Assembly: GCA_963734295.1 (NCBI GenBank)
Contig: CAVTGS010000009.1
Location: 1 to 64,000, forward strand
Length of the DNA: 64,000 nucleotides
Source of the DNA: JAEUMW01 sp963734295
GTDB taxonomy: Bacteria > Pseudomonadota > Gammaproteobacteria > Burkholderiales > JAEUMW01
Direction: 5' to 3'
Of the stretch, positions 1 to 6,883 are shown one piece after another. The notes beneath the pieces are model-generated. The model was given only the letters and a program-made list of their open reading frames with translations, was not told the DNA's origin and ran no database searches. A program made the translations under genes and the position numbers. The stretch's first letter is position 1; each line of letters starts with the position of its first letter.

Positions 1-196
1 ATGACTTCGACTCCTCTATCGCTCGGCGTACAGCTCGAACCTGGTAATGCTTGGCATCGTCGCCAAGAGCACCCGATATTGTGAATGGGCTTTGCCACTT
101 TGGGGTGCACGAAGTTCCGATGGCTGCCTTTGCCGCCCCATCGGCAAATCCGGCGTTCTGCAGATCGGTAATCAGTTCTCGAACCTTTGGAGGCAC
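1..196 (-). CDS. hicA: HicA-type toxin, partial (runs off left edge)
   Basis: HicA-family mRNA interferase of a type II toxin-antitoxin pair, cut by the window edge. Reading from the GTG at 196-194 gives about 65 residues that begin PPKVRELITDL and end with LGDDAKHYQ and AIEESKS, both typical HicA blocks. Between about 142 and 84 the open frame gives unrelated residues, while the next frame gives WGGKGSHRNFVHPKVAKP, the HicA block carrying the catalytic His. Two compensating one-base shifts would explain this, so as written the protein lacks its catalytic segment; sequencing error is the alternative. The start lies 28 bases after an attC core site, so the gene is the next integron cassette. 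A hicB partner would lie outside the window. Confidence 0.7.
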   Translation of the reverse strand, partial: MPPKVRELITDLQNAGFADGAAKAAIGTSCTPKWQSPFTISGALGDDAKHYQVRAVRRAIEESKS

Positions 197-224
197 TAGC
201 TAGCTCACCGCCCGTCTCGGCTTC

Positions 225-287
225 GCATAACGTAAAGCTAAGGGGCGGGCGCGATAGCGACCGTCCCGCTTGAGAGCCATGTTAGGC
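225..287 (-). other. integron attC recombination site (after SDR cassette)
   Basis: Read on the minus strand, this 63-base element opens with the core site GCCTAAC (287-281) and closes with GTTATGC (231-225). The arms between them are imperfectly complementary, for example CTCAAGCGGGA against CCCGCCCCTTAG. That is the R''-L''-L'-R' layout of an attC site (59-base element). The stop codon of the SDR gene lies inside the first core (GCC-TAA-C), and the hicA start follows 28 bases after the second core. This is typical gene-cassette packing. Confidence 0.75.
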
Positions 288-1085
288 TGATGTTGTCATG
301 TTAGAACTGCCACCGTTTGTTCGCCTTACCGTGTCCGTATACCCACCATTGGCAAAGATGGTTTGCCCAGTGACCCACCATCCATCGGTGACGAGGAATT
401 TGACTAACGGCACGATGTCCTCGATTTTTGTTAAGCCGCCCAACGCCGAAGCGGACTTGTGATACGCCACCGCTTCCGGCGTTTCCTGACCATAGAAAAA
501 CGGGGTGTCCATTGGGCCTGGTCCGACAGCCGTTACTGAGATTCCGCGACTACCAAACTCTTTAGAAGCGGCGCGCGTGAAGTGCTCAACCGGGGCTTTC
601 ATTCCGCCATAGGTGGAGTAGAGACCCGTGTAGGCCGCGAGAAGTGAAGTAACGATAGTGCATATTTTTCCACCGTCGTTAAGGTGCTTGCCGGCCTCTT
701 GAATGAAGAAGTAGGCCGCCTTGGAATTGATTGCGGCCATTGAGTCGTAGTCAGCCTCGGTGGTTTCCAAAAAGGGTTTCTTCAATACTTTGCCGACAGT
801 GTTGATGGCAATGTCGATACCACCGTAGCGTTGCTTTGCGGCGGCAAATGCAGCGGTGACATCAGTGACGTTGGTGAAATCACCTTGAACCGCAAACGCG
901 GAGCCACCCGCCGAAATGATTTCAGCAACCGTTTTTTTCTCTGCATCGGCTTGGGTTGATGCACTGTTGTAATGAACGACCACCTTGGCACCCTCGGCAG
1001 CAAAGGTGCGGCTAATGAGACCGCCAAGGTTCTTGGCGCCGCCACCAACAAGGACGACTTTCCCGTTAAGTGAATGTTTGCTCAT
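282..1085 (-). CDS. SDR family oxidoreductase (integron cassette gene)
   Basis: Short-chain dehydrogenase/reductase, 267 residues, cytosolic, NAD(P)H-dependent; substrate unknown. The Rossmann nucleotide-binding loop is VGGGAKNLGG (about residues 13-22). The catalytic residues are visible: Asn120 (AINSKA), Ser147, Tyr159 and Lys163 in YGGMK. FANGGYT near 244-250 is the usual C-terminal SDR block. A good ribosome-binding site (AGGAG) precedes the ATG. The gene sits between two attC sites, with 29 bases between the upstream core and the ATG and its TAA stop inside the next core, so it is a mobile cassette. Its base composition looks lower in GC than the rest of the window, which fits acquisition by transfer. 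Confidence 0.85.
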   Translation of the reverse strand: MSKHSLNGKVVLVGGGAKNLGGLISRTFAAEGAKVVVHYNSASTQADAEKKTVAEIISAGGSAFAVQGDFTNVTDVTAAFAAAKQRYGGIDIAINTVGKVLKKPFLETTEADYDSMAAINSKAAYFFIQEAGKHLNDGGKICTIVTSLLAAYTGLYSTYGGMKAPVEHFTRAASKEFGSRGISVTAVGPGPMDTPFFYGQETPEAVAYHKSASALGGLTKIEDIVPLVKFLVTDGWWVTGQTIFANGGYTDTVRRTNGGSSNMTTSA

Positions 1086-1114
1086 TGTTGCTACTTCTCC
1101 TCTGTGTGTGATAA

Positions 1115-1204
1115 GCCTAACGTCCGCGGTAACCGGCGCGCCGCCACCGGCTCGCGATAGTGAACTTCCGCTTCCGGCGCGTCCGGTTGACCGGGGGGTT
1201 AGCC
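1115..1204 (-). other. integron attC recombination site (after DUF5615 toxin cassette)
   Basis: Ninety-base element. On the minus strand it opens with GGCTAAC (1204-1198) and closes with GTTAGGC (1121-1115). Its arms pair imperfectly: CCGGTCAACCGGACGCGCCG against CGGCGCGCCGGTTACCGCGG. The core-site consensus and stem layout match an attC site. The TAA stop of the DUF5615 gene lies inside the first core (GGC-TAA-C), and the SDR ribosome-binding site and ATG follow the second core directly. Confidence 0.78.
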
Positions 1205-1525
1205 TTCGACGCGCACGAGGACATAGCTCTTGGGTACAAGCGTCGTCAACTCGCTCTCAAGACGCGACACCAGGGGCAAGAGCGCGTGCAGTTCGTTTGA
1301 GAAGGCGTCGAGCACGATCAGAGCGACTGGCAAGGCGGACAAGTTCTGCTGAAACGGCATGTTCTTGTCTACGGTGATGAAGGCGTCGAAGCTCCTCGCC
1401 GCCAAGGCAAGCAACTCGCCGTTCTTGACGCCAGACCATCCCATCTCGACTGCCGTTCGGACGTCGTGCGTCGGCAGGCGACGCCGAAGTCTAGCGGGAA
1501 CCGATTCGTCAAGCAGGAGCCGCAT
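1199..1525 (-). CDS. DUF5615 PIN-like toxin
   Basis: Predicted toxin of a DUF433-DUF5615 type II pair, 108 residues. DUF5615 proteins have a PIN-like fold and are presumed RNases. The N-terminal block RLLLDESVPARLRRRL carries the conserved acidic residue (Asp6). FDAFITVDKNMPFQQNL (about 46-62) is the second family block, with a conserved Asp. The gene starts 17 bases inside the upstream DUF433 gene, so the two are probably translationally coupled. Its stop lies in the core of the following attC site, so the pair forms one integron cassette. Such pairs are commonly thought to stabilise cassette arrays. The gene appears intact, unlike the second copy at the right end of the window. Confidence 0.82.
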   Translation of the reverse strand: MRLLLDESVPARLRRRLPTHDVRTAVEMGWSGVKNGELLALAARSFDAFITVDKNMPFQQNLSALPVALIVLDAFSNELHALLPLVSRLESELTTLVPKSYVLVRVEG

Positions 1526-1727
1526 CGGCAGCCAAGCGCGAGCGAGCCGCTTCCAGTACGGCGATGGCTCTTTCCCGGGTTACCGATGGAAAATCTTCGA
1601 GAAAGTCCTCGAGCGAAGATGACCCTTCAAGATAATCGAACAGGTTCTTCACTGGTACGCGCGTCCCCGCGAAGCAAAGCGCTCCGCTCATGACCTCCAG
1701 ATCTTGACTGACTAAGGATCTATCCAC
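1509..1727 (-). CDS. DUF433 antitoxin
   Basis: Predicted antitoxin partner of the DUF5615 toxin, 72 residues. The GTG at 1727-1725 is chosen as start because a GGAGG ribosome-binding site precedes it at ideal spacing and because the protein then begins VDRSLVSQDLEVMSG, the normal N-terminus of the family. LCFAGTRVPVKNLFDYLEG is the helix-turn-helix-like DUF433 core and FLEDFPSVTRERAIAVLE the second half. An upstream extension in the same frame to 1958 is open but unrelated to the family. It overlaps the toxin start by 17 bases and probably autoregulates the pair. Confidence 0.8.
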   Translation of the reverse strand: MDRSLVSQDLEVMSGALCFAGTRVPVKNLFDYLEGSSSLEDFLEDFPSVTRERAIAVLEAARSRLAADAAPA

Positions 1728-1781
1728 GATTGCCTCCAGATCAGTGTCTACCCCGTACGACCACGGACGATATTCGGTGAA

Positions 1782-1860
1782 GGCTAACGCCCACGCTCGC
1801 AGGCCCGCAGGAGCGCGCGCCGCTGCCGGCGGTCTGACGGGTCCGGCGTCGATTACCACG
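1782..1860 (-). other. possible degenerate attC site
   Basis: On the minus strand a GTTAGCC core (1788-1782) lies 55 bases before the DUF433 start, preceded by GCGAGCGTGGGC, which resembles the right arm of an attC site. A clear matching left core is not seen, though GACGGGTCCGGCGTCGATTA on the plus strand pairs weakly with the arm. It would be the attC site of the preceding cassette in decayed form. Weakly supported. Confidence 0.3.
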
Positions 1861-3348
1861 CTTGAGAGCCGTCCGTAGCCCAGTCGGTTCGGGAACGCTA
1901 GGTTGGTGCCACTCCCAGTTGCTCGTAGAACTGACGCCGGCAGGCCAAGGCTTGCCACACAGGTACAAGAATCGTCGGGCGCTAGGGTCTGCCATCGATC
2001 GAATCGTGACGTGCTCTAATCCGAGACCTCCTCTAAGACCAAGCGGTCCCGATCTGTCCTCGTCGGTTTGTCATATCTGCTTACTGGGAAGTCGTATCCG
2101 TCTGCGAAGAGGAAGGCCACGCCGAAATTATTGCTGGGCTGCTGATACCAAGTGGCTGATACTGTTCACGCAGGTGTCGATTCCGGAGGAACCGGCAGTG
2201 GTGCGTGCGGGATAGCCTTTTTTCCAGGATCGACAGTAAGTCCACCGAATCGACTGCCTCTAGAAGCCTGACCGAAAGACATGAGTGTATGCGCCGAGCG
2301 CCGGGCGGTCGTGGCAACTCCCGATTACGCGCGTCTGATTGATCGACCGTGAAGCGCCACCCAGGCATCAAGGCAAAGCGCGCATGGTCGAGATAAGCTT
2401 TGCTATGTCAGCGTGTCGACCTCCGGTCTCGCGTCCAGGAAGAATGTGTACGGGACGAGCGGGCGTCGCGCATCGGCTCCAAGTTCTGCTGCCACTTTGC
2501 CTCGAACGGGTTGCACGGAAATCATTTGCACGTTTGGCAGGCGCCGGTTCGATCGAATGCCGTGCGGGTTGCTCACGCGAGCATCGGAGGTATGTGTTCA
2601 GCTTCTCGCGACCAATCGCCAGCGTTATTGACGGCGAAGCGGGAGGTCACAGACGGCAGGCGGCCCAACCACTCGCGTTAGCGGACGGATTTCTTGGAGG
2701 CTCCACCCTCGCATCAGGATTTGTCCATCGCCGCCCCACGTCATCGTTGCACTCACCGTATCTGGGCCGGGCTCTTCGATTTTCACAGGTTGACTTGTAC
2801 TTGAGTCGGCAGCGGGCCAACGAGCGGGATTCGCGAGCGCGGACGTGATTCAAGAACCGGCCAGCCTCGATACGTGAGTCCAGTTGGGGAGTGATCTAAT
2901 GGGCGTGGGACTCCAGCAACGGCGATCCAACTTGCAATCGTGAGCTTCGGACAAAGAGTGAGCCCTGAACCACTCGCCGAAGAGCGCAAGCCAGGACAGC
3001 GGCAATACGGTTCCGCCAGCAACGGCGCGAAGTTCACCCAGTTCAGAATTGTTGCTCTGGAGTCATGGGTAGCTCCTCACGCTAAAGGCCCAACGTGTTT
3101 TATCGAGATACATTTTCAATTTAACAGGAACCGGGTTTCGAGTTAACAGCAACCGCGGACGTGCGCACAGTCCTCTGATTTTTATTGCAATTTGCGAGCG
3201 GCCTCAGACAACCGCGGGTGATAACTCTGGGGGAAAGCCGCAAGCGGCGCGGACGACCGCTTTGGAGGCAATCGAAGGACTTACCAGGAGGCTGGTTCTG
3301 CCCGGGCCACGACTATCGACCCACGGCGGTCGCGATCCAGCGAGAAGC
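1861..3348. other. no recognisable gene
   Basis: About 1.5 kb with no ORF resembling a known family on either strand. Open stretches exist on both strands but none shows a ribosome-binding site with a plausible domain. A near-perfect 12-base direct repeat, TTAACAGGAACC (3121) and TTAACAGCAACC (3143), lies 22 bases apart. No integrase gene was found here, although the 5' end of the cassette array points this way. Confidence 0.5.
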
Positions 3349-3618
3349 TCACAGGCAACACAGCGACGGGTCACGCACGTAGCGCAGGTGGGAGTGCACC
3401 TTGCGGACGCCGCCCTGGGCCGCGAACATGCGCTCCGCCTCTTCGTCCGAGATGAAGGGCAGCACTACCGTGTCATCCCCCGGCTGCCAGTTCACCGGCG
3501 TGGCCACGTGATATCTCTCGGAGAGTTGCAGGGCGTCCAGGACGCGCAGGATCTCGGTGAAGCTGCGACCGATGTAGGCAGGGTAGGAGAGGATGAGCTC
3601 GACCCGCTCCGCCGCGCA
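3349..3618 (-). pseudogene. 1-Cys peroxiredoxin (Prx6 type), C-terminal fragment
   Basis: An open stretch without a start codon encodes the last 89 residues of a 1-Cys peroxiredoxin: ILSYPAYIGRSFTEILRVLD, then VATPVNWQPGDD, SDEEAERMF and HSHLRYV, ending at the TGA at 3349-3351. These blocks follow the Prx6 C-terminal dimerisation region in order. The thioredoxin fold with the catalytic Cys is absent, so it cannot act as a peroxidase. It begins immediately after the stop of the PepSY gene, which suggests that a deletion or recombination joined the two. Confidence 0.75.
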
Positions 3619-3620
3619 GC

Positions 3621-4206
3621 TCAGCGCGGCCGTTCCGAGACCTCAATCACCTCCCCGGTTATGCCATCGATCTCGACCTCGATGCGTGTGCCCTGCGGGC
3701 TGCGGATGTGGATTTCGTAGCCCGGCCGGCCATTGGAATACTCGTACACGACCTGCGTGAGCTGACCGGGATATTGCCCAAGCGCAATCTGCTTCGCTCC
3801 CTCTTCGCTCACCTTGAAGATGGGTTGCGGCGAAATCACCTGCACGCCCGGATCTCCGGCAGCGGGCTGCGCGGTACTTTGCTGGCCGGTGGAGGCGTCG
3901 GGCTGCGCAGTCGGTCGGTCGTTGTTACCCGTCTCGGCCTGGACGTTGACGATCTTGATGGTCGCGAGGTCGCAGGTCAGTTCCCAACGAGTGCCGTCGT
4001 TGCCAACGATGTCGACTTCGTAGCCCGCCGACCTTCGTAGACATATTGCTCCGCCTTGACGACCTCGCCGGGCTTCACTGCGAGCGCGGCCATCGCGCAG
4101 CGGTGGAAGGGCGACGACCGGAACGTGTCACGGGCTTGAGCCGTGGGAGCGCGATCACGCCGATGCCTGCGACGGTAGCGAGAGCAAGAATCAGTTGCTT
4201 GTTCAT
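3621..4206 (-). pseudogene. PepSY-domain periplasmic protein, frame broken
   Basis: Secreted protein with PepSY domains, which in other proteins inhibit peptidases or sense redox and metal state. The start MNKQLILALATVAGIGVIAL (ATG at 4206) is a signal sequence and overlaps the stop of the lipoprotein gene as ATGA, so the two are translationally coupled. The frame then breaks at least twice: a stretch giving AALAVKPGEVVKAEQYVYEG, a second giving GYEVDIVGNDGTRWEL, and an intact 74-residue tail with a full PepSY repeat (VVYEYSNGRPGYEIHI, VEIDGITGEVIEV). Two PepSY repeats were therefore present. A remnant of the same gene start lies after the lipoprotein paralogue at 61.2 kb. Confidence 0.6.
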
Positions 4207-4769
4207 GGCTTACCTTTGAGGTTCACGAGAAGTTTGGGGTCCGCCAGCATGCGGTTGCCGATCTGCCGGAACGCCCGCTCGTAGGCCGACGCGATTCCAC
4301 CCTGCGAGAAGTTTGGCTGGCTGCCCGTCCCGCTTCCGGAGTAAATGCCCAAAGGCTGCGTGTACGTGTCTCCACCCGGAAAGACCGTCGCCGTCGCGTT
4401 CGCGTAGTACTCGGACATCACGGGATTGACCGAGCTGTTCCCGCTCAAGCGGACGGTGACCGACGGAGAGTCCATGCTCTGCGCGACCCCCACCTCGGTG
4501 AACATCTCGCGGAAGACTCTCATTGCGGCGTGCTGCATCAGCTCCGCATCGGGGTACTGCCACGTCTCGCCGCGAAACTCCACGGTCTGCGTGTTGACCA
4601 TGGCAGGATCCAGTTGCACCGCGACCCGAGCCCGGATGGGGAGGGTCACACCGGATGGTGGGCTGAGCGGCGCAGGGCCTGACGGGGAAGTGCTGCAACC
4701 CGAAGTCAAAGCCAGAAGCAGTGCCGCGAGGGTGAATCCAGCAAAGGTCATATTCCCGAGCCGCTTCAT
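4203..4769 (-). CDS. outer-membrane or periplasmic lipoprotein, copy 1
   Basis: Uncharacterised lipoprotein of 188 residues. The ATG at 4769 follows GGAGG and opens a lipoprotein signal peptide ending LALTSGC (Cys25). The mature part carries MVNTQTVEFRGETWQYP, SVTVRLSGNSSVNPVMSEYY and GGIASAYERAFRQIGNRM, with no family that can be named. A close paralogue, same length and same strand, lies at 61234-61812. Both copies overlap the start of a PepSY gene by ATGA and share an upstream block. An open extension upstream (to 4940) runs through a tandem repeat and is not coding. Confidence 0.75.
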   Translation of the reverse strand: MKRLGNMTFAGFTLAALLLALTSGCSTSPSGPAPLSPPSGVTLPIRARVAVQLDPAMVNTQTVEFRGETWQYPDAELMQHAAMRVFREMFTEVGVAQSMDSPSVTVRLSGNSSVNPVMSEYYANATATVFPGGDTYTQPLGIYSGSGTGSQPNFSQGGIASAYERAFRQIGNRMLADPKLLVNLKGKP

Positions 4770-4891
4770 TACGTATCCTCCACTGTCGGTTGAAAAACTG
4801 GCGCCGACGCGACGCTTCGCGTCTGTAACCTCATTGCGTCCGGTGCTCGAATTCGCATCCCCATAGAATTTTCCGCGTTCCGAGGCGCGAG
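4770..4891 (-). promoter_or_regulatory. conserved upstream region of lipoprotein copy 1
   Basis: This leader resembles the one at 61813-61940 upstream of the paralogue. Shared pieces, read on the plus strand, are CCTCCACTGTCGGTTGAAAA next to the start and the GGCGCGAGCGCA block about 115 bases further out. Retention of these pieces between copies that otherwise differ in the spacer suggests a shared promoter or leader. No clear -35/-10 pair can be assigned. Confidence 0.4.
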
Positions 4892-4945
4892 CGCACTGCC
4901 CTTTCGGGCAAGCCGCATTGCCCTTTTGGGCAAGCCGCATTGCCC
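4892..4945. repeat. 22-bp tandem repeat with internal palindrome
   Basis: Two full copies of a 22-base unit, 4892-4913 and 4914-4935, followed by a partial third copy. Each full unit contains an inverted repeat of the form TTGCCCNNNNGGGCAA (TGCCCTTTCGGGCA in the first). A decayed version is present in the matching place before the paralogue at 61.9 kb. Confidence 0.7.
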
Positions 4946-5269
4946 GTTTGTACGCTGGTCAGATTGTCACGCTGGGCTGATGATTGCCGGCACGTGAAAG
5001 AACTCGACCATTGCCCGCGACGGGGCATGCGCGCAGTGATTGGTCCGCACGATGACGCAAGGTGGGAGTATGCTTCGCGCGCGACGCCCGGGTCCATTTC
5101 GCGCGGTTCGAGCTCACTTCCTGTAATCAAAGAACCGGAAAGCTATTGCACCAAGAATCCCCCTGCATCCCTGCGGGAAAAGTTGCGGAATCGGCGCCAT
5201 ACACAGCGCCCGTAACGGTAGAGTAGCCAAACGCCGAAGCAGCGTTCAACGATAGTCGGAGGAATTTCA

Positions 5270-6857
5270 ATGCCACGCTTGTTCTTGAAGGTTCTCGCGT
5301 TCCTGTTCGCCGCCGCCCTTGTCGGGCCCGCGCTTGCCCAGACCGCGCAGAAGAAAGCCCAACATCCTCGTGATCTGGGGCGACGACATCGGCATCCACA
5401 ACATCAGCGCCTACAACCTCGGCGTGATGGGCTACAAGACGCCGAACATCGACCGCATCGCGAAGGAGGGGGCGCTCTTCACCGACTCCTACGCGCAGCA
5501 AAGCTGCACGGCCGGCCGCGCGTCGTTCATCCTCGGCCAGCATCCCTTTCGCACCGGGTTGCTGACCATCGGCATGCCGGGTTCGCCTCAGGGCATTCCC
5601 GACTGGGCGCCCACCATCGCCGACCTGCTCAAGCAACAGGGTTATGTGACCGGCCAGTTCGGCAAGAACCACCTCGGCGATCGCGATTCGCACCTGCCGA
5701 CGGTGCACGGCTTCGACGAGTTCCTCGGCAACCTCTACCACCTGAACGCCGAGGAAGAGCCCGAGACCTACTACTACCCGAAGGATCCCGAGTTCCGGAA
5801 GAAGTACGGCCCGCGCGGCGTGCTGCACACCTGGAGCGACGGCAAGGGCGGGCAGAAGATCGAGGACACCGGACCGCTCACGCAGGCGCGCATGCCCACC
5901 GTCGACCTCGAAATCTACGACGCCGAGCAGAAGTTCGTCGACCAAGGCGGCAAGGAGGGCAAGCCGTTCTTCGTCTGGTTCAACACGACGCGCATGCACG
6001 TGTGGACGCATCTGAAGAAGTCCGCCGAGGGTCGCACGGGTATCGGCCTCTACCCGGACGGCATGGTGGAGCACGACGACATGGTCGGCGCGGTGCTGAA
6101 GCAACTCGACGACCTCGGCATCGCCGACAACACCATCGTGGTGTACGGCACCGACAACGGCGCCGAGACGGGCACCTGGCCGGACGGCGGGACGACGCCT
6201 TACCACGGCGAGAAGGGCACGACCTGGGAGGGCGGCTTCCGCGTGCCGATGATCGTGCGCTGGCCGGGCGTGATCAAGCCGGGCACGATCGTCAACGACA
6301 TCTTCTCGCAGGAAGACTGGCTGCCGACGCTGCTGGCGGCGGCGGGCGAGCCCAACATCGTCGAGAAGGTGAAGAAGGGCTACACGGCCAACGGCAAGAC
6401 GTGGAAAGCGCACCTCGACGGCTACAACTTCCTGCCGTACTTCAAGGGCGAGACGAAGAAGGGGCCGCGCGAGGAGATCTTCTACTTCGGGCAGGGCGGC
6501 GAGCTGAACGCCGTGCGCTGGAACGACTGGAAGGTGCACTTCGCGGTGCAGAACGGAAACATCGCGACCGCGACCCGCGACGTGCCGGGCTGGCCGGTGA
6601 TCGTCAACCTCCGGGCCGACCCGTACGAGAAGGCGCCGCACGAGTCCGGGCTGTACCTGCGCTGGTACGCGGACAACATCTGGCTGTTCGTCCCGGTGCA
6701 GCAGAAGCTCAAAGGGTTCCTCACCACTTTGCCGGAGTACCCGTTTCAGCAGGGCAGCAGCCTGAACGCGGCGGGCATCAACTACAACTCGCTGCAGGCG
6801 ATGCAGGCCATGAAGCGATTGAAGGAACTGGAAACTCTGTCGCCCCCGAGCAACTGA
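5270..6857 (+). CDS. periplasmic arylsulfatase, one frameshift after the signal peptide
   Basis: Sulfatase of the alkaline phosphatase superfamily, hydrolysing sulfate esters in the periplasm. The ATG at 5270 follows GGAGG and gives a signal peptide MPRLFLKVLAFLFAAALVGP ending ALAQ. The frame shifts by one base in the AAGAAAG run near 5353-5358 and continues KPNILVIWGDDIG, with the metal-binding Asp pair. The sulfatase active site reads SCTAGRAS, with the Cys at 5505-5507 that would be converted to formylglycine; the usual Pro of C-X-P-X-R is Ala. TDNGAETG supplies the second metal site. It opens a plus-strand run of envelope genes. One inserted A would explain the break, so it may be functional in reality. 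Confidence 0.82.
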
Positions 6858-6883
6858 GACAGCTCCTGTTTACGGAGAAAAAG

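Noticed and set aside
3121..3154. Direct repeat TTAACAGGAACC / TTAACAGCAACC as a transposon end
   Set aside because: No transposase or partner terminal repeat was found nearby; it is recorded only as a short repeat.
1861..3348. An integron integrase in the gap to the right of the cassettes
   Set aside because: No tyrosine-recombinase motif was seen in any frame; the stretch holds no recognisable gene.
3262..3720. A 152-codon plus-strand open frame
   Set aside because: It is antisense to the peroxiredoxin fragment and PepSY tail, which carry the recognisable motifs.
5127..6641. A 504-codon open frame on the minus strand
   Set aside because: It is antisense to the sulfatase, has biased Arg/Val/His-rich composition typical of a GC-rich shadow frame, and shows no domain.
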